Assembly: GCA_035693825.1 (NCBI GenBank)
Contig: DASSGB010000298.1
Span: 1 to 9,660 of the forward strand
Source: MGOM01 sp035693825
Lineage (GTDB): Bacteria > Chloroflexota > Anaerolineae > Anaerolineales > E44-bin32
DNA length: 9,660 nt
Direction of reading: 5' to 3'
Below are positions 1 to 7,442 of this stretch, in pieces. Made by a program: the position numbers and the translations under genes. Position 1 is the stretch's first letter; each line of letters opens with the position of its first letter. The notes below the pieces were generated by a model, which saw nothing but the letters and a program-made list of their open reading frames with translations, was not told the DNA's origin and searched no databases.

Positions 1-2130
1 GGCCGCCCATGCCTGGCTCTTCCTTCCCGGCCAAGGTGTTGCCGCCAGGTACGCAGCGGCAAGGCCCCAGAGGATCCACGCCGCGTAATAGAACTTGAAT
101 ACGGTGTTCATGCGCGTGCCGAAATAGTCCTTCAAATACAGGAACTCGGGTACCAGCACCAGGAACGCCCCCAGCCCGATCATGCCCAAGACGAACGGCA
201 CGGCAGACGGTCTGGTCTCAAGCGTGATCCGGGCCCTGGCTGCATGCAGCAGCAGGACGCCGGCGGAGGCAACCGTCAGCCCCATCAGGATCGCCGTCCA
301 GGAACTGAACGCCCGGCGTGTCAGGATGGCACGCAGGACGTCCTGAAGGCTGCCGGCGCCCATGGCCTGAATGGCCGAGTCCACTCGAGACGGCGCGCCG
401 AGGAAGATGCCGAGGCCGACGACCCATGAGGCGAAGAGCAGCACCAGGGGCAGGGAAACACCCCACAAGAGGATCGACCGTCGTTCCCCGCCGGAGGTCT
501 CGTCGGCGACGCGCAGCGCCAACCAGACGACGATCGGCACCAGCGACGTTGCGAAGAAGATCAAGAACTGCGGCAGGCGAGTGGGGAAGACCAGGTTGGG
601 GAGAATCCCACCCGCCTGAGAGGCGAAGCTTGGCAGCCAGGGGAAGTACAGGGTCAGAGCGCCGATCCCGATGGCGGCTCCGGCCACGGCGAGCAGTCCC
701 ATCATCTGCCGCAAGGGAAGCCGAAGTAGCCAGAACGCGATGCCCACCAGCAGCAGTCCGAGATAGATGGGAAAGTCCCATGTGTTGAGAAAAGCGAGGG
801 CTCCGAACAACCAGGCGCCGATGACCAGGTCCTTCGCGCCCAGCGGTGATTGCCAGCGGCCGCTGATCAATGCCAACACCAGCCCGACCGCGGCCCAGCC
901 CACGCCGACCAGCACGATTCCTTTGACAGCCTGAATCACCGTTCCAAGCAGCACCACCCCTGCCCTGGTGGCAGCCGCGCCCTGCGCGAAGCCCACGAGC
1001 AGGGCCGTCACGATTCCGATTACGGCCAGGGTCGTCGGCCAGTTTTCCGGAAGTCGAACGTTCCCCAGTCGAAGGCCTCCCGACGGCCGGCCGAGGTGGA
1101 CGTGGAGAGCGAAGCCGATCGCCAGGAGCACGAACGGCAGTGCAAGGACGTGCGGGTGGTTGTCGGCCAGGAGGAAGGAGAAGAACGGGAATTCGTCGAT
1201 GACTTCGACATGCCCGCACTGAGGCACATCGATAGGGCAGCTGGGGATCAAATTGATGTCATTGATGACTCGCGCCCCCTGCCACCACCACCAGAATCGT
1301 TGAGGCGGAAAGACGGGGGGTCCAAAGGGAGGCCCCGCGAGATCCTTGAGGTTCAGCCATGTCCAGAAACCGGAAGTGATGGTCCCATCCGGCGCCGCCC
1401 GCCAAAAGACATGCAGCGAATGGAGGATTTCCATCAGACCGGCGGCGTTGCCCACGATCAGGACAAACGCCGGACCCAAGAGACTTGCCCATAGCCTGTG
1501 CCGGCCGCTGTTCAAGGCCAGGAGGTTGAGGGTCAGAGCGTACGTCCCGGCGGCCGTCAGCCCGAACCAAAGCGCGCTGCCGAGATTGAACGCCACGCCC
1601 GCCGTCACTCCGGTCCAGTTCGTCAGCATACCCAGCAGGACGTAGCCGAAGTAGTAGTAGGAGATGGCGAAACCTGAAAGCCAGGGATCGTTGGGCGGAA
1701 ACTGCGGAGAGCGCAGGATGGCGTTCAGGAACGCCAGCTCCATGGGCTTCTCGGTCGCAACGATTTCTGGATTGGTCGATCTGACGAAAGCCCACAGGCC
1801 GAAAGCTGCCGCGAGGATGACCTCCTCGGCGAGAATGGTTCTCCGCTTGGACCTTGCCCAGTCCCGAATCTCCGACCATCGCCCACGGCCGGCCAGCCAT
1901 CCGGCCAGCAGCACGACAGCCAGACCCGCCACGGCGCCGGCGGCATTGTTCTGAATGATTCCTGCGGATGCGCCCAGCCAAAGGGCGTAGCCCGAAAGCA
2001 GCAGACCGACGGCCCGGGTGAGCCCCCAGCCCCGATCGGGGAGCCTGTGCAAAATGCGGTATGTGAGGGGAAAGGCCGCCAGGCCGACGACCGTGCTGGC
2101 CACCCACCACGCCAGAGTCTGCGCGATCAC
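1..2130 (-). CDS. DUF2298 (Chlor_Arch_YYY) membrane protein, C-terminus outside window
   Basis: An uninterrupted frame of 710 codons runs from GTG at 2130 to the window edge, so the 3' end is missing. It is strongly hydrophobic with many membrane helices and aligns from its first residues with residues ~928 onward of the preceding gene (QTLA..WW near both starts). Shared motifs are EKPM (127-130), YYYFG (158-162, the same 31-residue spacing), W283...R287, EFPFF..AD.H.H (313-327), NTWD (449-452) and RMNTVFKFY (673-681). Two cysteines (298, 305) lie in an outer loop just before EFPFF. Compared with its paralogue, about 70 extra residues lie between AD.H.H and NTWD, with what look like two more helices (about 366-421). 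The soluble tail expected after RMNTVFKFY is beyond the edge. GTG at 2130 is preferred because of the GTGA overlap, a GAGG 7 nt upstream and an in-frame TAA at 2152-2154. DUF2298 has no established biochemical function; a GT-C-type sugar transferase is inferred. Confidence 0.93.
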   Translation of the reverse strand, partial: MIAQTLAWWVASTVVGLAAFPLTYRILHRLPDRGWGLTRAVGLLLSGYALWLGASAGIIQNNAAGAVAGLAVVLLAGWLAGRGRWSEIRDWARSKRRTILAEEVILAAAFGLWAFVRSTNPEIVATEKPMELAFLNAILRSPQFPPNDPWLSGFAISYYYFGYVLLGMLTNWTGVTAGVAFNLGSALWFGLTAAGTYALTLNLLALNSGRHRLWASLLGPAFVLIVGNAAGLMEILHSLHVFWRAAPDGTITSGFWTWLNLKDLAGPPFGPPVFPPQRFWWWWQGARVINDINLIPSCPIDVPQCGHVEVIDEFPFFSFLLADNHPHVLALPFVLLAIGFALHVHLGRPSGGLRLGNVRLPENWPTTLAVIGIVTALLVGFAQGAAATRAGVVLLGTVIQAVKGIVLVGVGWAAVGLVLALISGRWQSPLGAKDLVIGAWLFGALAFLNTWDFPIYLGLLLVGIAFWLLRLPLRQMMGLLAVAGAAIGIGALTLYFPWLPSFASQAGGILPNLVFPTRLPQFLIFFATSLVPIVVWLALRVADETSGGERRSILLWGVSLPLVLLFASWVVGLGIFLGAPSRVDSAIQAMGAGSLQDVLRAILTRRAFSSWTAILMGLTVASAGVLLLHAARARITLETRPSAVPFVLGMIGLGAFLVLVPEFLYLKDYFGTRMNTVFKFYYAAWILWGLAAAYLAATPWPGRKSQAWAA
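2127..2130 (-). promoter_or_regulatory. GTGA stop/start overlap coupling the second and third genes
   Basis: The same GTGA overlap is seen between the fusion gene and the downstream DUF2298 gene. GAGG at 2138-2141 lies 7 nt before the GTG and is a good Shine-Dalgarno match. An in-frame TAA at 2152-2154 with no start codon between excludes a start further upstream. Confidence 0.75.
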
Positions 2131-5100
2131 CTCACAACCTCGTAGATCACGTTATCGCCGTCCCGATAGGCTTCACGCAGGATTCCGCTGGCGACCATAT
2201 CGGCAAACTTCTCCAGACCGTGCGTTGGGCAGCGCAGCCGGCCGTCCTCCAGGGAAACGACGGGCTGGCATTCGTCCGGCCCGACGAGAGGCGGCCTGGT
2301 GATCAGAGGCCTACCCGACATATCGCATTCGACCGTGGCCTGCCCCGGCGCGGCGAAGCACGGCTCCATGGTGGTGTAGTAGACGCGCTCCATTTCGCCC
2401 ACGATGACGTAGCTCACATCGTAACGCTCGAGGAACTCGACGGCCTCGGCCTCCGAATAGCGGATGTAGAAATCGGCGATCTCCCCCGCGCGCTGGGTGA
2501 CCGGATCGCCTCCCACGGCGCGCTGCTGCTGCTGGTGCCAACTCCAGCCCAGCACGCTCGGCAGTCCGGTGTAGATCGCCATGCGCGCTCCCCAACGATA
2601 CTGCTCGGCATGCGCCTCGACGATCACCGGTGAGCCCTGCACGTGATCCTGAAGCCAGAGGATCATCTTGTGGTCGCTGGCGAGATTCAAATCTCCCCCC
2701 AGATCGGAGTAGCTCGAGTATGGCATGAAGGCCATTCCGTCGAGGGTGTGAGGCGCGTCGGGGGCCATCCGATCGCGAATCTTCGCCGGCCCGGCCGTGA
2801 GGGGAAGGAGCAGCGCCCCCACGACCAGAAGGGCCACGCCCCACGTCCACGCGGCTCGCCAGCGGATGGACCACTCCGGAACGGACTCGAGGGTCCAGAA
2901 GAACGCAGCCCCCGCCGCCAGGCTGAAGAGCGTCCACACCTGCAAGTAGAACTTGAAGACGGTGTTCATCCGGCCGATGTCGCCTCGGAGGACGACCAGC
3001 TCCACGACGAGGGTCAGCGCGAGCGCGGTTGCGGTGAAACCCAGGGCGACGCGCTTGGACCAGGGCAGGCCCGGCCGCAGAGCCAGGACGATCACCCACG
3101 CCACCAGCGGCACGGCGACCAGCGACACGCGCGCGCCCTCGGAGAAGCCCCAGATCGTGGCGGCCACAACGGCAAGACCGGCCCCAACAAGGATCCCGAC
3201 ATATGGGCGCAGACGGGCAAGCTCGGAAAGCGGGGTCTGCGCCATCCACTCCCGCGTCTCCCATATCATCCACGACACCAACACGAACAAGAAGACACCG
3301 TGGACGACCAAATACGAACGGATCGTCGTTCGACTGCCGTGCCACAGGTCAGCCGCGGAGTATCCCTGGCCATACCACTGCGTGTAGGGCTGGTACAGCA
3401 GGAAGAACAGCCCCAGCAGGGCCGCGGCCGAGAGGGACGATTCGAGCAGCGCTCGCGGTTGGCGCAAGCCGCGTCGAAGCGGACCGGCCACCACGACGGC
3501 TGCGAACGCCAGCGCCAGGTAGACCGGATAGTCCCAGGTGTTGGTCGGCCGATGGGCCCCCACGATGAGCCCGCCGGCGAAGAGTCCGATGACCCATTCG
3601 GTCGCCCGGAGACGCCTCCTGCCCTCGGCGGCCAACAACCAGGAGGCCGACCACCCCGCAGCCAAGACGGTCAATGGCAGCGCGATCATGTGCGCGTGCA
3701 AGTCGGCATACAGGAAGGTAAAGAAGGGAAACTCTGTGATCGGGCCCACGTCGCCCGGAGGCACCGGGATGGCGCGGCTCGGATTCCAATACCACTCGTC
3801 CATGCGGTAGGGCATTTGGGCCTGGAGGGTCACGAACTTGCCCAGCCCGCGCAGGGCCTGGGGGATCCCGGCGACCATCTCGGCCATGTCCTGCCCGGGA
3901 AGCGTGCCGATCCGCTTCAGCCCGTCGTAGATCATGCTGACCGTGCCCAGGTTGCCCAACAGGACCAGGGCTGCGGCGGCCGCCAGCCCGGCGACACGCG
4001 GGGAGAGGCGCCATCCGCCGAAGGCGCGCCGGGCGCGGGCTGCGAGCTCCGACGCGACTGCGTAACCACCGAGCCCCAGCAGCGAAAACAGCGTCGGCAG
4101 AATCAGGTTGTAGGCAACCGTCGGATTGAGCCCCAGCAATTTGGCCGGCACCGCCACCAGAACAAATCCAAAGTAGTAGTAGTTGATGTAGCCGCCGGCG
4201 AACCAGGGATCATAGGGCGGGAAACTCGTGCTGCGGAGGACGGCGTTGAAGTAGGAGAAGTCCATCGGCTTCTCGCCGCCCTTCGCCGGGTGCCACAGGT
4301 CGGGATTCCCCAAGCGAATCCCGAGGTCGAGAAGGAAGAGAGCCAGCGCCAACCCTTCGATCCACAGGATTTCTGTGCGATGTTCCCGCCAAAGGCGTTT
4401 CCAATCCGGTCGTTGTCGGATCACAAGCAGCCCGGAAGCGAGGATCAACACCGCCCACACGCCCACGATCATCGGACGCTCGAACGGAACGCGCGCGCTT
4501 CCAAGGACCCAGACGCCCCACGCCAAGGCGAGCAGTCCCACCGCCCTCGAAAGAGCGTAGCTGCCCCATCCGAAACCGGGAAAAGCGCGCCGCACCAGCG
4601 GGAAGGTCAGCAGACCTACAAGACCGACGAAGGTCCACCAGACGATCACCGCCAGCGTTTGGGAGCGGTTGACCCAGGATGAGCGCGGAAACAGCTCGGA
4701 CCATGTGCCGCCGGAGCGCTGTTCCTCGAGACGATCGGGGGGAAGCATCAGCGTCGGCGGCTCAGATCCCGCCTGCGCCGGCAGCACATGAACGATGTGG
4801 CTCAGGTCCACCTGGGCGAGAAGTTCGCGAACCGAACTCAAGGAGAAGGGGTCCGAGCGCCGGAAGATAAGCACCTTGGGGTGATCGTAGACCGTGAAGG
4901 CTTCCTCGGCAGCTTGGTCGTTGATCGAAACCGGCCCGAGCTGGGGGTTGCTCTGAAACACCGCCACCAGCTCGTACCCCAACGCGTTGATGCGGCCGGA
5001 AGGCTGGAGGTCGGCGCCGCAGGCCGGCACATATTGCGGCTCGGGGCAGTCCAGAAGCGCCCGATAGTAGGCCGTCGACAGCGGATAGCGAATCGGAACG

Positions 5101-7442
5101 CGCGGCACCGAGCCGTACTGGCGATTCGAGGTGATGACCAGGTAGTCCCCCTGAGTCAGCGTATCGACGAATCGCTCGAGCTTGTCCGATACTCCGTTGC
5201 CGTCCCCGTCCTGGTCGTCGGGCCAGTAGACTTCCTGGTTCAGCCCGGTGTACAGCCCTCCAAACCCGTCTTTGTTGTCCATCCGCAACGGGAGCCCGTC
5301 ATCCCAGCTCGTCTCGCTGATGATCCTCGAGCCGCGCATTGCCAGTCCGACGCCCGAGGTGAGCTCGATGCGCAGCCAATAGGACTCGTCGGCAACGATC
5401 TGGGCCGGGTGATCGAACGCGGCCTCAACCTCGCGTTCGCCTTCGCCGATGTCGCCGGACCAGGCGGCCACGGCCAGCGGCTCGGCCGCATCCGGCTGAT
5501 CCAGAAGACTGAACCTCAACCTTGTCCCCGAGGATTCGCCAAACCCGCGCACGAAGGGAAGCTGCACCACGCGAGCCTCACCGCCGGATGCGCTGGTGAA
5601 GGTGGCTACGAAGGGAACCCCGGCGCGGATGGTGAAATCCGACTGAGGCAACGACATCACCGTCTCGGTTTCGCCCTCGGGAGTCGACTGCAGCAAGACG
5701 AGCGCACCCTGGAGGGCAATCGCTTCCCTACCGGACAGCGAGAGTCGCAGGACGTAGGTCCGCCCTGGGTCCAGAGGAAAGGGCGTGTCGAAGGCCAGCG
5801 GCAGAGGCGCCGGAACGTCCGGAAGTTGACCCGACCATTGAGCCACCGCCTGGGGCGCAGGATCTTCCGGCGTCATGAGGATCTCGGCCCGGAGGAGCGC
5901 ATCCGCGCTTCCGCTGCCCAGATCGCGCGCGAACGGCAGACTGACGCCGGTCGCCTCACCCGAAGTCGAGGGGGTGAGACTCGCCACGTGCGGCCTTCCC
6001 TGCTCGAGGATGAAATCCGCTGGAAGAGGAATCGGTTCGTAGGGGCCGATCGAGGAGGACTCCAGCACCAGGTTCACCGGCCCGGGAACGTTGGCATATA
6101 TCCATCGCGAGGCAGCCACGCGAGTCACGGGGCGTGCGTAGATTCCGGTGAACGCCACGCCGTAGGCGATGTGCAGCAGGAGCGTCGCTCCCGCCGCAGC
6201 CGCAAAAGCCCAACGCCAGCGGCGGCGCGCCCCCCCTCCAACGTGGAGCCAGCGCCACGCCGCCCATGCTCCCCAGGCGGCGAAAAGGATCAGCGTGGGA
6301 TAGACCGGCAGCTGGTAGCGAAGCGTCGGATTGAAGGCCGCCGCTTGCCAGATGAAATAGGCGAGAGTCCACACAATCGGGATGAGATGGGTCTGCCACC
6401 GACCTCGAATCATGTCGACGATGGCGGCCAAGGTTCCCGCCCAAGCCGCCAGACCGAGGGGAAGCCCCATCCCCCACAGCACCATGTTCTGCCAGGAGAA
6501 AAGGAACCGTGGGCGATAAGCCCACTGCAGCGCGAAAGGAGCATCCACCGATCCACCGGACTGGTTGCGAATTTCCTGCAAGTTCCCCAGCCACTTGGGG
6601 TTCGGTCGGACGTCGAAGAACGTCGGCCCCACGAAGGCGTAGGGTTGCGCGACCCGGAAGGTGATGAAGGCCACCGTCGCCGCCAGGACGACGCCCACGA
6701 TCCCGCGCATGAGCTCATCGCCTCGCCTGGGCTTCTCTTGCTGGAGCCAGCGCGCACCGGCGGCGAGGGCGATGACTCCGGCGAGCGCGACCGTGTTGAT
6801 CTTGCTGGCCACGGCTGCGCCCAGGGTCAGCCCGAACAACGCGTACCACTTGTAGCTTCCATCCTCTTGAGCGCGGATGGCCAGGTAGATTCCGGTCAGG
6901 ACGAAAACGTTGGCGACAGGATCGACGACGAAGAAGTGCGAGTGCTGGACGAGAAGAACGGTGAACGCTCCCAGCAGCGCCGCCAGGAGGCCCACCGTGC
7001 GGCCGTACAACCGTCGCCCGATGGCGTACAGCAACACCAGTCCGATGAGATCGAAGACGGCCGAAACGGCGCGACCGACCAGATGGACCTGGTCGTAACC
7101 CGTCTGTCCCGTCCATTCCGCCACGTACCGTACGAGGAAGATAGGCAGCGTGCCGTAGACGAAGAAGTTGTAGCCGGCGTTGTGAGGATTCAGGCTCGAG
7201 CGATCGGTGTCGAAGTATTCGCCGAGGGATGACGGCGGCCGGATGCCCGTCTCGACCATCGTGAGGAATCGTTCGTCAGGGTGGAGATGGTTGTTCTCAT
7301 CCCAGTTCAGTCCGGTGAACCGCAACACCGCGGCGACGGCCAGGATGAGTGTCAGCGCCGCGGCGGTCGCCCAGGCACGCCATTGTTCACGGGCCCGTGC
7401 CGCAAGGGGAGGTTTGACCTGATCGACGACAGCTTCGCTCAC
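2127..7442 (-). CDS. Fused GT39 glycosyltransferase - DUF2298 (Chlor_Arch_YYY) giant membrane protein
   Basis: A 1771-residue two-module membrane protein. Residues 1-430 form a GT39-like membrane half with about 11-12 helices: the first outer loop carries HPDERF (54-59; D56-E57 are the expected catalytic-type acid pair) and a second loop carries SHFFVVD (168-174). Residues 431-925 are a long exoplasmic region. It ends in family-typical segments DYLVITSNRQYG (766-777) and FTVYDHPKVLIFR (849-861), but is enlarged by a duplicated beta-rich domain (about 473-720), an EF-hand-like loop (745-756) and a Cys-paired insert (799-819). Residues 926-1550 are a second multi-helix block with DUF2298 motifs: EKPM (1057), YYYFG (1088), EFPFF..AD.H.H (1237-1251), NTWD (1301), RMNTVFKFY (1491). 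Residues 1551-1771 are a soluble exoplasmic tail with WGARMAIYTGLPSVLGWSWH (1617-1636) and four cysteines. GTG at 7442 forms GTGA with the upstream stop. The GT39 role is known for the family; DUF2298 function is unproven, and a GT-C-like enzyme is my inference. Confidence 0.95.
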   Translation of the reverse strand: MSEAVVDQVKPPLAARAREQWRAWATAAALTLILAVAAVLRFTGLNWDENNHLHPDERFLTMVETGIRPPSSLGEYFDTDRSSLNPHNAGYNFFVYGTLPIFLVRYVAEWTGQTGYDQVHLVGRAVSAVFDLIGLVLLYAIGRRLYGRTVGLLAALLGAFTVLLVQHSHFFVVDPVANVFVLTGIYLAIRAQEDGSYKWYALFGLTLGAAVASKINTVALAGVIALAAGARWLQQEKPRRGDELMRGIVGVVLAATVAFITFRVAQPYAFVGPTFFDVRPNPKWLGNLQEIRNQSGGSVDAPFALQWAYRPRFLFSWQNMVLWGMGLPLGLAAWAGTLAAIVDMIRGRWQTHLIPIVWTLAYFIWQAAAFNPTLRYQLPVYPTLILFAAWGAWAAWRWLHVGGGARRRWRWAFAAAAGATLLLHIAYGVAFTGIYARPVTRVAASRWIYANVPGPVNLVLESSSIGPYEPIPLPADFILEQGRPHVASLTPSTSGEATGVSLPFARDLGSGSADALLRAEILMTPEDPAPQAVAQWSGQLPDVPAPLPLAFDTPFPLDPGRTYVLRLSLSGREAIALQGALVLLQSTPEGETETVMSLPQSDFTIRAGVPFVATFTSASGGEARVVQLPFVRGFGESSGTRLRFSLLDQPDAAEPLAVAAWSGDIGEGEREVEAAFDHPAQIVADESYWLRIELTSGVGLAMRGSRIISETSWDDGLPLRMDNKDGFGGLYTGLNQEVYWPDDQDGDGNGVSDKLERFVDTLTQGDYLVITSNRQYGSVPRVPIRYPLSTAYYRALLDCPEPQYVPACGADLQPSGRINALGYELVAVFQSNPQLGPVSINDQAAEEAFTVYDHPKVLIFRRSDPFSLSSVRELLAQVDLSHIVHVLPAQAGSEPPTLMLPPDRLEEQRSGGTWSELFPRSSWVNRSQTLAVIVWWTFVGLVGLLTFPLVRRAFPGFGWGSYALSRAVGLLALAWGVWVLGSARVPFERPMIVGVWAVLILASGLLVIRQRPDWKRLWREHRTEILWIEGLALALFLLDLGIRLGNPDLWHPAKGGEKPMDFSYFNAVLRSTSFPPYDPWFAGGYINYYYFGFVLVAVPAKLLGLNPTVAYNLILPTLFSLLGLGGYAVASELAARARRAFGGWRLSPRVAGLAAAAALVLLGNLGTVSMIYDGLKRIGTLPGQDMAEMVAGIPQALRGLGKFVTLQAQMPYRMDEWYWNPSRAIPVPPGDVGPITEFPFFTFLYADLHAHMIALPLTVLAAGWSASWLLAAEGRRRLRATEWVIGLFAGGLIVGAHRPTNTWDYPVYLALAFAAVVVAGPLRRGLRQPRALLESSLSAAALLGLFFLLYQPYTQWYGQGYSAADLWHGSRTTIRSYLVVHGVFLFVLVSWMIWETREWMAQTPLSELARLRPYVGILVGAGLAVVAATIWGFSEGARVSLVAVPLVAWVIVLALRPGLPWSKRVALGFTATALALTLVVELVVLRGDIGRMNTVFKFYLQVWTLFSLAAGAAFFWTLESVPEWSIRWRAAWTWGVALLVVGALLLPLTAGPAKIRDRMAPDAPHTLDGMAFMPYSSYSDLGGDLNLASDHKMILWLQDHVQGSPVIVEAHAEQYRWGARMAIYTGLPSVLGWSWHQQQQRAVGGDPVTQRAGEIADFYIRYSEAEAVEFLERYDVSYVIVGEMERVYYTTMEPCFAAPGQATVECDMSGRPLITRPPLVGPDECQPVVSLEDGRLRCPTHGLEKFADMVASGILREAYRDGDNVIYEVVR
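5175..5210 (-). other. EF-hand-like calcium-binding loop (residues 745-756 of the fusion protein)
   Basis: The 12-residue loop DGDGNGVSDKLE places D745, D747, N749, V751, D753 and E756 at positions 1, 3, 5, 7, 9 and 12 of a canonical EF-hand/dockerin-type calcium loop, position 7 normally using a backbone carbonyl. It sits in the exoplasmic region between WPDD and ERFVDTL. Only one loop is present, so it may be a structural calcium site rather than a sensor. Calcium binding is inferred from the pattern. Confidence 0.6.
5283..5651 (-). repeat. Beta-rich domain repeat, copy 2 (within the GT39-DUF2298 protein)
   Basis: Residues about 598-720, immediately after copy 1. It begins LPQSDF and carries G.PFVATFT, GGEA, VQLPFVR, LRFSL, AVAAWSG, AFDHPA and YWLRIEL in the same order as copy 1. 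The end runs into SWDDGLPL (712-719), which resembles a segment of ordinary family members, so the true repeat probably stops near residue 708. Similarity was seen at protein level; the DNA copies are diverged, so the duplication is old. Confidence 0.7.
5652..6026 (-). repeat. Beta-rich domain repeat, copy 1 (within the GT39-DUF2298 protein)
   Basis: Residues about 473-597 of the fused protein. The unit begins LPADF and reads through G.PHVASLT, SGEA, VSLPFAR, LRAEI, AVAQWSG and AFDTPF to YVLRLSL. It matches copy 2 at the same places, with few gaps, after the first residue or two. The alternating hydrophobic pattern and lack of helices suggest a small beta-sandwich outside the membrane, possibly carbohydrate-binding; that role is inference. 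Repeat borders are approximate. Confidence 0.7.
7439..7442 (-). promoter_or_regulatory. GTGA stop/start overlap coupling the first and second genes
   Basis: On the minus strand the bases GTGA contain the GTG start of the fusion gene and the TGA stop of the upstream GT39 gene. A GAGAG sequence 8 nt before the GTG (7451-7455), inside the upstream coding region, is a modest Shine-Dalgarno match. The arrangement is typical of translational coupling by terminating ribosomes. Confidence 0.75.

Noticed and set aside
1282..1293. Short (TGG)4 tract, a microsatellite-like repeat
   Set aside because: It encodes four tryptophans (280-283) at a position where the paralogue also has a W-rich segment (DEWYW), so it is explained by protein conservation. 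Four units are too few to suggest phase variation.
218..2110. Minus-strand frames at 218-1219 and 1259-2110 that look like two separate genes
   Set aside because: They are out-of-frame shadows of the uninterrupted 710-codon DUF2298 frame starting at 2130. Their products are Arg/Gly-rich and lack membrane helices, while the 2130 frame has all the family motifs.
1..2130. Possible frameshift or pseudogene in the last gene
   Set aside because: I translated the frame from 2130 to 1 and found no stop; motifs appear in the same order and frame as in the paralogue. It is truncated only by the window edge.
2643..4682. 679-codon open frame on the plus strand
   Set aside because: Antisense to the DUF2298 half of the fusion gene, with the same low-complexity charged composition and no recognisable family.
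4788..7232. 814-codon open frame on the plus strand opposite the fusion gene
   Set aside because: It lies wholly antisense to a gene with clear membrane-protein domains. Its translation is rich in R, G, H, Q, E and P with no domain or helix pattern, as expected from GC-rich codon bias read backwards.
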